The translations under genes and the position numbers were made by a program. From IMG/VR virus record IMGVR_UViG_3300025617_000040, positions 1 to 45,102 of that record: DNA of 45,102 nt. One strand, 5' to 3'. Positions 36,801-44,689 of the stretch are shown here, piece by piece; the stretch's first letter is position 1; each line of letters opens with the position of its first letter. This DNA is from a virus. The notes below the pieces were generated by a model. It did no database searches and was not told the origin of the DNA. It saw only the letters and a program-made list of their open reading frames with translations.

Positions 36801-39118
36801 AATGAAGCTAAAGTTTGATCACCTGTGTTTGTTCCTGAAGATGTACCTGAAAAGTTTGAAGCTGATATATTCCCCGAAGAATTTATATCACCGTTATCTA
36901 ATGCGATTGTTGCTTTAGAAGTTCCTGCTGATTTAAATTGAATAACGTCAGGTGTATTTTCATCATAAAATATACCCCAATCCGTATATTCCCCACTTAC
37001 ACACCATATAGTTGCATCTGGAGCACCTGTTGCTCCTCCCATTAATTTGCCTATAAAAGAGGGAGCTGTTATATCACCTGAGAAAGTTCCTCCGTTAGCA
37101 GCTGAAACAAAGTCTGTAGGTATTGTAGGAGTACCAGTAAGGTTACTATATGCCATAGTACCAAGTTCTGAGTAAGTTGGTTTATGACCTTCGTGATAAA
37201 ACTCATACCAATTTCCCCAAGCAGTATTGTTCCTACTTCTAAAATAAATTTTCTGAGTATTCGTAGTCATAGCTATTTGATGACCATAATCACCTCCGTG
37301 CGTATTAAAGCTTAATAAACCATTAGCATTATGTAAACCGCTAGTTGGTATATTAGGGGAATTACTGTCAAAAGTAGTATAACTCCATCCACCTTCTTGA
37401 GTAGTAAACCTAGTGTCTAAGTCAATTCCCGACCTATGCCCTAAGAAGTTTGGCAAAACAGAGTTGCCATTCGTTTTAAAATCTATTTTATTTGATTCCA
37501 GTATTAAATCACCAGTCATTGTATCACCAGCAACATTTACAAATCTACCGTCAGACTCTGTTTTTGTATAATACACACTTAAATCCTGATCCCCTGTGTT
37601 TGTACCTGAAAGATTTGCAGCAGATAAATTACCCCCTATTGAAGTGTCTCCTGTACCTAAGTTATGATCTAGCTTAATATGAGCTGTTCTAGCCGCACCT
37701 GCATTGTTATATAATGTTTTAGACCCTAAACTACCTGCAGAGGACCCTCCTGTAAATTGTATCTTGTTATTACTATTTTCTGTACTAATCCCCCACTCTA
37801 CATGGGGGTCATAATCAGCAAATATAATTGTATCTCCTTCTGCTGTTGCTTGTTGTATTGCTATAGAAGCTTGTTCGTCTCCAGTTCCTGACGCGGTAAC
37901 TAATAATGCAGGTAAATTAGCACTAGAGTTTCCAGCAATACCTGCTTTTATAGTTCCGTTAACTTCTAACTTAGCACCAGGACTAATCGTTCCGATACCT
38001 ACGTTACCTCTAACATACATATTACCATTATCATACATAATGACATTGTTGAATGCGTCATCAGAACTGTTCCATCTAAATCCATGAGAAGGAGCGCCTA
38101 TAAAATATGCATTATCCGTAAGCGTAGATGCACCGTTTAATTTAATACCTCCATTTACATCCAGCTTATGGGTAGGACTATCCGTCCCGATACCGACTTT
38201 GCCGTTGTTTGAAATAGTAAGTTTAGCATCAGCTAAAGTTGCGTTATTTTGGTTAAGGGAATTATTTACTGCAAAATGCAATTTGCCTCTTGAATAACTT
38301 TCGCCTATGTCTTCAAATATAATCGCTGACTTCGTATTGTTACTTTCTCCTCCAATACCAATACCTGTCCAAACGCCAGCTCCATTATTAGTGCTACCCT
38401 CAAACCTTGCTACGTAATCGTTGTCAGTGTCTGAATGCACATGAAGCTTGTGAGTTGGGTTAGCCGTGTCGATACCCATCCTACCATTAACCTCATCCAA
38501 GTGTACAACAGTAGACTCTACGGTATTATCATCACCTACCCATATCTTACCAGTTGTAAGGTTAGGTACATCATTCGTTCTAAGTATAGATGAAACTACT
38601 AAAGACCCGTTACTCGCGTGTACACGAGATACCTTAGCAATGTTCTGTATTAATCCTGACCCTGTAGGTTTAGTCATTGTAAGACCACCACCTGATTTAA
38701 CATAAACAGTATCATTAGCTGTTGTTGCTGTACCATCAATCGTAGCTGTTGCTAAAGCTTCTAATAATCCACCCTGAACACAAAATCCTTCGGCATTGTT
38801 ATCTAAGGTAGACTCTAGTAATCCTAAAGCTGGCATTTTAGCACTATCAGAAGCATCCGCAGGAGCAATCTCTATCTTTCCCGAGTTTCCTGTCTCTCCC
38901 GTTACATAAACTGGTGTACCCTTCAGTATCTGAGCGCCTGAAGTATTCTTTACAGATATATGTACAGACTCTGATGATTCAGCTGACGCAGCAGTAGCAC
39001 TTCCAAATGTTAGGTTTCCCGCTCCGTCTGTTATTATTGCCTGACCATTACTACCATCCGTTGAAGGAAAAGTGTACTGGTCGTTTATATTTATGTTATT
39101 AAGAAAACGCTTCGCCAT
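33857..39118 (-). CDS. Long tail fibre with C-terminal S74 chaperone-peptidase domain
   Basis: A 1753-residue fibre. The N-terminal ~100 residues likely attach to the tail. The shaft has repeated beta-helix or triple-strand signals, including SGTNTGDQ twice and five copies of a motif like RAPIFYDSNDTNYYLNP between about residues 1000 and 1575. The C-terminus holds the intramolecular chaperone: SDYRLKSNI with Ser1648 and Lys1653, the five-residue Ser-Lys spacing of S74 peptidases. DGFIAHELSEVIPEAVLGE and a terminal coiled coil (ITKIEQLETRIQTLE) follow. It should self-cleave after trimerisation and release about 106 residues. Receptor binding is likely near its end. It is the last of five adjacent fibre genes to be transcribed. 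Confidence 0.92.
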   Translation of the reverse strand: MAKRFLNNININDQYTFPSTDGSNGQAIITDGAGNLTFGSATAASAESSESVHISVKNTSGAQILKGTPVYVTGETGNSGKIEIAPADASDSAKMPALGLLESTLDNNAEGFCVQGGLLEALATATIDGTATTANDTVYVKSGGGLTMTKPTGSGLIQNIAKVSRVHASNGSLVVSSILRTNDVPNLTTGKIWVGDDNTVESTVVHLDEVNGRMGIDTANPTHKLHVHSDTDNDYVARFEGSTNNGAGVWTGIGIGGESNNTKSAIIFEDIGESYSRGKLHFAVNNSLNQNNATLADAKLTISNNGKVGIGTDSPTHKLDVNGGIKLNGASTLTDNAYFIGAPSHGFRWNSSDDAFNNVIMYDNGNMYVRGNVGIGTISPGAKLEVNGTIKAGIAGNSSANLPALLVTASGTGDEQASIAIQQATAEGDTIIFADYDPHVEWGISTENSNNKIQFTGGSSAGSLGSKTLYNNAGAARTAHIKLDHNLGTGDTSIGGNLSAANLSGTNTGDQDLSVYYTKTESDGRFVNVAGDTMTGDLILESNKIDFKTNGNSVLPNFLGHRSGIDLDTRFTTQEGGWSYTTFDSNSPNIPTSGLHNANGLLSFNTHGGDYGHQIAMTTNTQKIYFRSRNNTAWGNWYEFYHEGHKPTYSELGTMAYSNLTGTPTIPTDFVSAANGGTFSGDITAPSFIGKLMGGATGAPDATIWCVSGEYTDWGIFYDENTPDVIQFKSAGTSKATIALDNGDINSSGNISASNFSGTSSGTNTGDQTLASLGAAAAVHTHDASDIVSGTLNNSRLSGVFKSGSEIPGGQDLNNYRTTGYYAQDSNADAASGSNYPVNTAGILEVISGDQGNGLQTEQRYSRYNTNDKYVRHYYNGTWTSWAEVWNSSSDGSGSGLDADTLDGQHASAFLTSETDTLATVTARGASTSNAVSLLSADNAYNGHLYYNAFDANGNHYPHFRDGSNANGVNINWRLYSGSSLITHTWNYGDTNFVNSLRSTVDMRAPIFYDSNDTNYYLNPASASVLDELNVKREQRWFRDSSNNAHQRVDGRLDGSDQARLHWYGKDDSDATRNFKHAWYDGAQYINVTAENNAVSFVNTSPGYTTVSSDGDFRAPIFYDSDDTGYYVDPNSRSRFNEIQTADSGANPRYDTAFYVIQGQHWYGDTGSQVMFLGESGNPVRLRGRLRIGGTGDADSGMKLTVEGSSNATSSFRAPLFFDSDDTSYYVNPAGKSELNLVNTTLVNDAGSSYNAVTRVIAPDGGVASWDGGNVGAIKITLPWKAINIMWSMTVEIYNYGTNQSEEYTLGNYSYSNGGYHSSVTYKGAKDSTPKNVRFGNDGTKDCVWIGETSHAWSYPVVTLKDVSGGFRNATINNMTSGYDISIVTSFDTVQTNIEPALKSGYVEASYDMRAPRFYDLNNTGYYLDPASTSRYNSAQGNFLGIGTGAPAAGTGYRLSMAAGGIDMNNNSIDYVSKIQFNDNVRFYDNSDDSYLNFKYGDSIYGGIQFIGGDNTVRGTIFSDITNFGLLDHDGAWAVRTRTGTSPLMLYCDNNPEFYVYTSYTYSPGSSRAPVFYDHNNTAYYLDPSNTGISVKLAGHVECDSLYLNNASSLYFAPTYFGQRIKANCQGLLVQEGSTYYAVYASAFSVQSDYRLKSNIVPLDNAIDRLKQISVHRFNWNDKLNEPKVDGFIAHELSEVIPEAVLGEKDAIKEDGTPDYQGIDQSKIVPLLTAALQDAITKIEQLETRIQTLENNN

Positions 39119-39135
39119 TTAATTGTATTTAATTA

Positions 39136-40218
39136 TTATGAGTACGTTACAGTACTGTCTGCAACACTATTCTTTGCGTCGATTACAACAACTCTTATGT
39201 CGTTTGTAGGGGTTTGTGCAAATATAATGGAAATTGCATTAATGCTTGTATGATCCACATCTGCAAACACAACTTCGCCTGTCGTAACGTCGTACATCTG
39301 AACTATAAGGTTCTTAGATGCTAAGCTATGAGTGAACGACGCTGTAGTGTTATTACCCATTGCACTAACATCAATCAATGCAGCAGCTGTTGCTAACTGG
39401 CTAATATCATCTAAAAGAGCAATAGTACCTGAAGCATCTGGTAATGCAACCGTATGATCTGCTGTAGGATCACCACCCGTTAATTTTATTTCAAAATCAT
39501 TAGCTGTAGTTCCTTCAAACTCAATAGTGTTATTCTCAACAACCTTTACAGTTTCGTTTACGGTTGTTACTGTTCCAACTACCTCTAAGTCTCCTGAAAT
39601 TAATACGTTATTGTTAACTGTTAATCCATCTACAGTAATGTCGCTCTGTAAACCAACAGTAATAATATCTCCTGATTCGGTAACTGTGACTCCATTGTCT
39701 GTACCTTGTATTGTTATAGAGTCTGTACCTGAACCTGAACCTCCTGCGTTTAGGTCTATAGTAGATGAGTTTGCACCCCCTGCTCCAACAGATATGTCGT
39801 AAGTTGTATCTGTATTATCAGACGCAGGTATCGTTACTGTAGATACATCTATTGCTGTTACGTGACCCTGTGCATTTGTAGTTACACCTGTTACAGCTTC
39901 AAAAGTACCGCCGTATGCAGGCGCATCTGTAGAGGTTGTGTCTGTTCTACTAGTATCTGCATGCGTTATAGTAGGTACCGGACCGTCTGCATTTGTTATA
40001 TTAATATATGTACCTTGTGCAACACCAGTTATATCTCCTGATATACTCTTCCATTGAGAAAGCTCTGCATCATATACATATATAGATTTGTTACCATTTG
40101 TAGTATTGTAATATACCTGTCCATCTACAGGATTTGCTGGAGCTGTTCCCAACGGGTGAACAACCGCGTTTTGTAATTGATTCTTACTTAAATCAATGTG
40201 GTTTAAATATTTTGCCAT
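39136..40218 (-). CDS. Tail fibre / adhesin-like protein (360 aa)
   Basis: Begins MAKYLNHIDLSKNQLQNAVV, a probable virion-anchor region, and DGQVYYNTTNGNKSIYVYD. A Thr/Ser/Asp-rich beta part follows (VTIPASDNTDTTYDISVGAG, GDLEVVGTVTTVNETVKVVE), then SMGNNTTASFTHSLASKNLI near the tip. It has no enzyme motif and no signal. It lies between the S74 fibre and another fibre, with 4- to 17-base gaps, and probably assembles with them. A role in host adsorption is inferred. Confidence 0.8.
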   Translation of the reverse strand: MAKYLNHIDLSKNQLQNAVVHPLGTAPANPVDGQVYYNTTNGNKSIYVYDAELSQWKSISGDITGVAQGTYINITNADGPVPTITHADTSRTDTTSTDAPAYGGTFEAVTGVTTNAQGHVTAIDVSTVTIPASDNTDTTYDISVGAGGANSSTIDLNAGGSGSGTDSITIQGTDNGVTVTESGDIITVGLQSDITVDGLTVNNNVLISGDLEVVGTVTTVNETVKVVENNTIEFEGTTANDFEIKLTGGDPTADHTVALPDASGTIALLDDISQLATAAALIDVSAMGNNTTASFTHSLASKNLIVQMYDVTTGEVVFADVDHTSINAISIIFAQTPTNDIRVVVIDAKNSVADSTVTYS

Positions 40219-40222
40219 GTTT

Positions 40223-40942
40223 TTAGTTTAAATACGCCTTACCTGAGAAAGCGGCTGTAAAGTTTATAGTTAATGTATTCTCGTTTGTATACGCTATATC
40301 GCCTACAACCCAGTTCCCACCTGAATCCACAATGGATACGGAAGGATGTTTCCCCAGATTATGTGTAATTTCCCAGCTTGACGATGCTGCAACTTGATTG
40401 TGTGTGTAATTTAAATCCCCGACTTTGTTAGGATCTGCAAATTCACTGAATATATAATGACCATCTATAGCTAATGATCCGTTTGATGCTAAATTTGTAA
40501 GTGTAACTACATAAAACGATGTTTCAGTCTCATGCTCCTCTATAGATTCTACATGAAATGTCCCATAGTTGTTAATTTTACCAGATTCTGCGATTATAAT
40601 GTCTCCACCGGTAAATAAATTAAGCCAATTAGCGACGTTTTTACTACCAGGAGCAGTTTTACTTACCATCAACTCTGTTATCGCGCTAAAAGCCGTGTTT
40701 TGACCTCCTCCTGCTTCAAAACTAATAGTACCTGCGTTCCTACCGTCTGTAATATCTGTCTGTAATTTGAATAATATCTGATCCGCGACCGCCAATGTGT
40801 TTAATTCATTGAACATTTGGATCACTTCGTATAAAGAGTAGTTCTTTGTAGCAAAATTTGCGCCTGCTGATGTATCAGTCCCTATTACTTTGTCTCCTAG
40901 TTCAGGGATAGCGTCTACACCATAAGTACTTATTCTTGCCAT
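40223..40942 (-). CDS. Tail fibre protein with MARIS-type N-terminal anchor (239 aa)
   Basis: The first ~45 residues (MARISTYGVDAIPELGDKVI) resemble the start of the 591-residue fibre in this window, suggesting a common attachment module. The middle is mixed (FKLQTDITDGRNAGTISFEA), and the end is beta-rich (AASSSWEITHNLGKHPSVSI, LTINFTAAFSGKAYLN), like small fibre tips. It has no catalytic motif. It is one of five adjacent fibre genes. Confidence 0.8.
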   Translation of the reverse strand: MARISTYGVDAIPELGDKVIGTDTSAGANFATKNYSLYEVIQMFNELNTLAVADQILFKLQTDITDGRNAGTISFEAGGGQNTAFSAITELMVSKTAPGSKNVANWLNLFTGGDIIIAESGKINNYGTFHVESIEEHETETSFYVVTLTNLASNGSLAIDGHYIFSEFADPNKVGDLNYTHNQVAASSSWEITHNLGKHPSVSIVDSGGNWVVGDIAYTNENTLTINFTAAFSGKAYLN

Positions 40943-40955
40943 ATTTTTATTTTTA

Positions 40956-41639
40956 TTAGTCTTTTATTAATCTTACAGAAAGGCCTGATTCTTTACTGCT
41001 ATTATAGTCTTTAAAATACTCATAATAACTATTACAGAACCAATAAATAGCATTTGGTGATGAGAATTCCGTGGAGGTCCAAAAATTAGCGTTTGAGTTT
41101 ATGCTATTAAATCCTACACTTTGTGCCCTATATCCTCCTGGGATGGCTGTAAAACCAGACTCATTAGTAGCTCCTTCATTTGGGCTATTCCATAAGCCTG
41201 TGCCTGCTTGTTTCATTTTACCCCCTGCAACTTCCCAACCTCCTAAATAATCTACTAATGTAGTGAATTCTTCTTCGGAAGGAACGTGATACCCCTCGGG
41301 AGCTAAACCTCTAGGATCATTCACAGCATACCAGTTATATAATTTACCATAAATTACCCCGTTTGCGGTGTTATTAGCGTAGTAACACCATGCTCCCGTA
41401 GTCAATCCGAAGAAGGTATTATTGAGCTGTACCTCTGGTATGGGATCACCGTTTCTATATGTATCAACATTCAAATTACATCCCATCCAGGTTTGGGTAC
41501 CTATAACAACATCTCCTAATGTACATGAATAATCTGGGAAAATTAGTGTGTCGCCAGCGTAGATCCTACTTACGTCTTGTGTTCCCGCTTTTATATCACC
41601 CACAGAAGGTAATATACTACCTATTTTTAAATTTGCCAT
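40956..41639 (-). CDS. FISUMP-domain receptor-binding protein
   Basis: A 227-residue protein with a short anchor (MANLKIGSILPSVGDIKAG, residues 1-35). A near-complete Fibrobacter succinogenes major paralogous (FISUMP, TIGR02145-type) domain follows: TWMGCNLNVDT (50-60), YGKLYNWYAV (97-106), RGLAPEGYHVPSEEEFTTLV (110-129), GATNESGFTAIPGGYR (156-171), FWTSTEFS (186-193) and the closing SGLSVRLIKD. The domain is common in Bacteroidetes surface proteins. Residues 201-216 just before the end are unusually rich in Asn, Ser, Tyr and Asp, as at variable binding surfaces. The likely role is host-receptor recognition at a fibre tip. Domain call strong, role inferred. Confidence 0.85.
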   Translation of the reverse strand: MANLKIGSILPSVGDIKAGTQDVSRIYAGDTLIFPDYSCTLGDVVIGTQTWMGCNLNVDTYRNGDPIPEVQLNNTFFGLTTGAWCYYANNTANGVIYGKLYNWYAVNDPRGLAPEGYHVPSEEEFTTLVDYLGGWEVAGGKMKQAGTGLWNSPNEGATNESGFTAIPGGYRAQSVGFNSINSNANFWTSTEFSSPNAIYWFCNSYYEYFKDYNSSKESGLSVRLIKD

Positions 41640-43414
41640 TATAAAATTATATAAAGTGTTGAATCTAGTTTAGACGATGCTTCGTATTCCGCTTGAGACA
41701 ATGTTACAATTTGTGTTATTTTAGCTGTACCAGTATAAGTGTCTGTGTTGTTCCCAACAACCCCTATGGTGTCACCTGTAACTTCTAAATCCCCTGGGAT
41801 ATTTACGTTTCCTTTTAAGTAAGTGTCCGTTATATCGTCATTTCCTAAAGTAACTGTATTACTACCATTACCTATAGCCAGAGCACCGATAACTATTTGA
41901 TTAGTTTGTCCGTCACTGTTAGACGATGATCTGTCCCCTATAAACACACAGTCGGTTAAGTTATTATGAGTAGACCCACCAGCCGCGGATCCTATAGCTA
42001 CGTTTCTGGTGCCATCTACAAGTCCACTTAAGCTACTTGAGCCTATACCTATGTTATAATTAGAACCTACTAGCGAGTTTAAAGCACTGCTTCCAACAGC
42101 TACGTTAGCGCTACCTCCACTAATCGCTACTAAAGCTGAGTCGCCAACCCCGACGTTATTTATTCCACTACTTAAAGCTCTTAAAGATCTATAACCAACA
42201 CCAACGTTGCGATCTCCAGATATGATATACTGACTCATAGAAGCGTTACCAATAGCAGTGTTGTAAAAACCAGTACTATTGTATCTTAACGCAGACCAAC
42301 CTACAGCTGTATTAAAATCCCCTGAACTTTGCCCTAAACTAAGCGCACCAATTCTAGTGTTTTCATCCGCGTTTTCATTAGGACCAGCCCCAATAAGTAC
42401 TCCATTAACAGTTATATCTTCAGTAAAAGTATTACTTAATGCAGGAGAAGCGTCTATAGTTACAGTGTCTAAAGTGTCATCTGTCGTGATAGTTATATTA
42501 TTTCCAGCAACTAACGTAAGTGTGTCGCTAATTGAATCCGCAGTTACAGTTGTTTGACCATCTACAGCAAAGCTTTTAAATACGCTAATACCATCTAATT
42601 TAGTTTTGTCTGCAGCACTCATACTTCCATCTGCACTTGTAGTTGCTGCACTAATAGAAATTACAGGTGCAGCTCCACCACTGCTAATTATAGGAGCGGT
42701 TCCCCCAACGCTTTCAATAGAACCTGTACCATCTCCTGCTCCTATTAATGTTCTAATTTCTTCAGCAGTAATACCTGAGTTTAAGGTTGGTGTCGACCCG
42801 TCTGAAAGTATAGCTGGCACACCTGTATCTGGAGCTGTGTTTGTAATTGTTATAGTTCCAGATGTAGTAATTGGTACACCTGAAACACTTATACCAGTTC
42901 CCGCGGTAGCATTAACGGAAGTAACAGTACCAGAACCCTCACTACTACCTGCACCTATCAATGTTCTGATCTCTTCTGCGGTAACTCCCGATGCTAATGC
43001 CGGTGTGCCTCCTCCTGAGAACATAGCAGGCTCATTATATATTGGTGGTTTATTTGTTAAACTACCATAATCGCCATCAAAAGATGTAAAACCATCTGGG
43101 TTCGCTGCATCATAAGGTGTATAACCTATAGCTGATGTAATATCGGCAGGATCTATTTCCAATGCTCCTCCCAATGTTAGCTCTCCACTAGCCGTTACCG
43201 TTCCAGATAATGTTATACCATTAACACTACCGGTTCCCGCCACAGATGTTACAGTTCCACTCCCTGGCGATCCTGGGCTTTCTCCATTTATATATGCAGA
43301 TAAAGCACCAACTGTAAACTTTTTGGTTACGTTAGCATTCTCTGCGTCTGATCCTAAAAGCTGATCTTTAGCACTTATGTTTGTATCTACTTGATACTGG
43401 GATATTCTTGCCAT
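41639..43414 (-). CDS. Tail fibre with MARIS-type anchor and YadA-like head repeats
   Basis: A 591-residue fibre. The N-terminal anchor (MARISQYQVDTNISAKDQLL) matches the 239-residue fibre. Glycine/Ser-rich shaft repeats follow (EEIRTLIGAGSSEGSGTVTS and a second EEIRTLIGAG copy). About residues 340-530 carry YadA-head-like repeats such as NTAVGWSAL, NTAIGNASM, NVGVGYRSL, NVAVGSSAL and NIGIGSSSL, which form left-handed trimeric beta rolls in adhesins. It ends with a conserved-looking tip (ITQIVTLSQAEYEASSKLD). It probably binds the host surface. Its start lies just after the first gene of the leftward block. Confidence 0.9.
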   Translation of the reverse strand: MARISQYQVDTNISAKDQLLGSDAENANVTKKFTVGALSAYINGESPGSPGSGTVTSVAGTGSVNGITLSGTVTASGELTLGGALEIDPADITSAIGYTPYDAANPDGFTSFDGDYGSLTNKPPIYNEPAMFSGGGTPALASGVTAEEIRTLIGAGSSEGSGTVTSVNATAGTGISVSGVPITTSGTITITNTAPDTGVPAILSDGSTPTLNSGITAEEIRTLIGAGDGTGSIESVGGTAPIISSGGAAPVISISAATTSADGSMSAADKTKLDGISVFKSFAVDGQTTVTADSISDTLTLVAGNNITITTDDTLDTVTIDASPALSNTFTEDITVNGVLIGAGPNENADENTRIGALSLGQSSGDFNTAVGWSALRYNSTGFYNTAIGNASMSQYIISGDRNVGVGYRSLRALSSGINNVGVGDSALVAISGGSANVAVGSSALNSLVGSNYNIGIGSSSLSGLVDGTRNVAIGSAAGGSTHNNLTDCVFIGDRSSSNSDGQTNQIVIGALAIGNGSNTVTLGNDDITDTYLKGNVNIPGDLEVTGDTIGVVGNNTDTYTGTAKITQIVTLSQAEYEASSKLDSTLYIIL

Positions 43415-43420
43415 GTTCTA

Positions 43421-43669
43421 TTATGTGTTTGTTGAATAGTTATTTCCGCTTTCCTTTTTAGTACCTTGCCCTTCATTACCTCTATTTGATTTTACAGAAA
43501 CAAATCTTTGACGCTTATGATCATAATCCTGACCGTTAGCCTCGAGAGGATTCTCTCTTCTCTTACGCTGGGCATGTGCTTTTTTAGCCTTCCTAGCAGG
43601 AGACATCGCATAAGCCTTATCTCTAGCGGCTTTTGCTCTTCTAGCGGATGGTGAAAGTTGCTGTCTCAT
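43421..43669 (-). CDS. Small basic SPSAR/SPARK protein, first gene of leftward operon
   Basis: An 82-residue Arg/Lys/Ala-rich protein. The start at 43669 (MRQQLSPSARRAKAARDKAY) is preferred over one five codons upstream because this N-terminus matches a family I remember in marine phages, with the following GQDYDHKRQRFVSVKSNRG block. It has motifs SPSA (6-9) and SPAR (23-26). The charge suggests nucleic-acid binding. It is the promoter-proximal leftward gene and lies 39 bases from the structured inverted repeat. It is an outlier of the SPxK group in position but not in composition. Confidence 0.75.
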   Translation of the reverse strand: MRQQLSPSARRAKAARDKAYAMSPARKAKKAHAQRKRRENPLEANGQDYDHKRQRFVSVKSNRGNEGQGTKKESGNNYSTNT

Positions 43670-43707
43670 ACAATGTATGATCACGCTCTTTTATTTTTAC
43701 TTAAAAC

Positions 43708-43753
43708 TGCGACGATAGCCTGTTATCATTATATATAACTACCTAATGTCGCA
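43708..43753. repeat. Structured inverted repeat, copy 1
   Basis: Outer arms TGCGAC (43708-43713) and GTCGCA (43748-43753) are perfect complements. An inner TAG/CTA pair and the stem GTTAT (43722-43726) / ATAAC (43735-43739) with an 8-base loop complete a branched or interrupted hairpin of 46 bases. Its sequence is partly conserved in copy 2 about 1.3 kb away, with the same arms and the shared TAGCCTG segment. Confidence 0.65.
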
Positions 43754-44009
43754 TTGCTGTAAACCAAAAATAAAAATTAAAAATTTTTTTTACCCTAGCT
43801 AAAACTGAAAAATATAAATTTTAGATATATGGAACCATTGTGTTACGCTACGCTATACATTTTTTTTTTAATATACGGAAAACTAATTTTATTTTACCAG
43901 CCCCCCTGTGTTTTTACAATTTTGGTGATGTTTTATCCCTTTTTCTATATATAATATAATGTAACTAATAACTATTTTTTATTTTTTTATATAATTTTTG
44001 GGCAAATTT

Positions 44010-44035
44010 AATACGTAGTATTTTAGATAATATAA
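44010..44035 (+). promoter_or_regulatory. Two-box promoter-like motif, copy 1
   Basis: AATACG, nine bases, AGATAAT, then ATAA. The box spacing is the same in three copies of this window (44010, 44286, 44690), each upstream of a rightward gene; here the start codon lies about 80 bases downstream of the first box. The second box resembles a -10 element, but the pattern is not the Bacteroidetes TAnnTTTG type, so it may be read by a phage polymerase or a phage-modified one. Confidence 0.6.
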
Positions 44036-44087
44036 GTGTTATTAAAATAAATAAATAAATAAATATTAAAATTAAAACTAAATTATT

Positions 44088-44261
44088 ATGCACAATTTAA
44101 AAATTCAAAAAGCAGTTACTGATCTAATAAATTTAACATCTGAGGAAGAGTGCTTAAATATAGAATATAGTATGGAAGCTCTAATAGAATATTTACAGTA
44201 TGAACTCAAACAAGAAAAAAATTACATGGACTATTTAGCTAACAGAGATCATTTAATATAA
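44088..44261 (+). CDS. Small hypothetical protein (57 aa)
   Basis: An intact frame from ATG at 44088 to TAA at 44261, encoding a 57-residue acidic, helix-rich protein (HNLKIQKAVTDLINLTSEEE, YSMEALIEYLQYELKQEKN). The A/T-rich leader without Shine-Dalgarno (ATTAAAACTAAATTATT) resembles that of the next genes, and the promoter-like motif precedes it. I recognise no family. It is likely one of the small early proteins made soon after infection. Confidence 0.65.
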   Translation: MHNLKIQKAVTDLINLTSEEECLNIEYSMEALIEYLQYELKQEKNYMDYLANRDHLI

Positions 44262-44285
44262 AATAAAATATCAAAAAACAAACTT

Positions 44286-44312
44286 AATACGACTAGTAAA
44301 AGATAATAATAA
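44286..44312 (+). promoter_or_regulatory. Two-box promoter-like motif, copy 2
   Basis: AATACG (44286-44291), nine bases, AGATAAT (44301-44307), then AATAA. It lies in the gap between the 57- and 107-residue proteins, 58 bases before the start at 44344. It shares both boxes and the 9-base spacing with copies 1 and 3. Confidence 0.6.
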
Positions 44313-44343
44313 AGTAAATAAATAACAATTAAAATTAAATATT

Positions 44344-44667
44344 ATGACAAATCAAGAATTAATTACAAATGCAATTGCAAACATGACTAATGAAGAGAAA
44401 GCTAAGATCTTTCCACCAATCGAAAGAAAAAACTTTGTAGTAAGAAAAAGTTGGTTAGGTAGAAATCAAATCATCACCTTTGTAAACAACAAAAATCAAA
44501 AAGTTACTTATAACCATGATGAAGTATTAAATAGAATGTTACCTAAACTATCAATAATGCCATGTTGGATTAAAAGAGGATATTGGTCACAAAGTACTAA
44601 TGCACCGACAACGGTAAGAGATCTATGTGAAATAATAGATTTAGAAGAGGTTACTACTGAAAAGTAG
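44344..44667 (+). CDS. Small hypothetical protein (107 aa)
   Basis: A 107-residue mixed protein: an N-terminal helix (NQELITNAIANMTNEEKAKI), a basic strand region (RKNFVVRKSWLGRNQIITFV), a tryptophan-rich segment (PCWIKRGYWSQST) and a helical acidic end (VRDLCEIIDLEEVTTEK). It shows no recognised domain, signal or membrane part. Its own motif copy 2 and A/T-rich leader suggest independent, early expression. Possibly a host-takeover protein, but no data support a target. Confidence 0.75.
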   Translation: MTNQELITNAIANMTNEEKAKIFPPIERKNFVVRKSWLGRNQIITFVNNKNQKVTYNHDEVLNRMLPKLSIMPCWIKRGYWSQSTNAPTTVRDLCEIIDLEEVTTEK

Positions 44668-44689
44668 TAGCTTCAACTAAAGCAAACTG

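Larger units (their letters stand above)
43670..44087. other. Divergent non-coding control region (418 bp)
   Basis: A gap between the leftward structural block and the rightward small genes, very A/T-rich with poly-T and poly-A runs. It holds inverted-repeat copy 1 (43708-43753) and the first two-box promoter-like motif (44010-44035). Short direct repeat TACGCTACGC occurs near 43845. I see no credible ORF here. It is the natural site for early and late promoters and possibly for replication start. Confidence 0.7.

Noticed and set aside
44285-44294. TTAATACGACT resembles the start of a T7 RNA polymerase promoter
   Set aside because: Only the first part matches and the initiation part does not. 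The same bases are explained by the AATACG-N9-AGATAAT motif that repeats three times.
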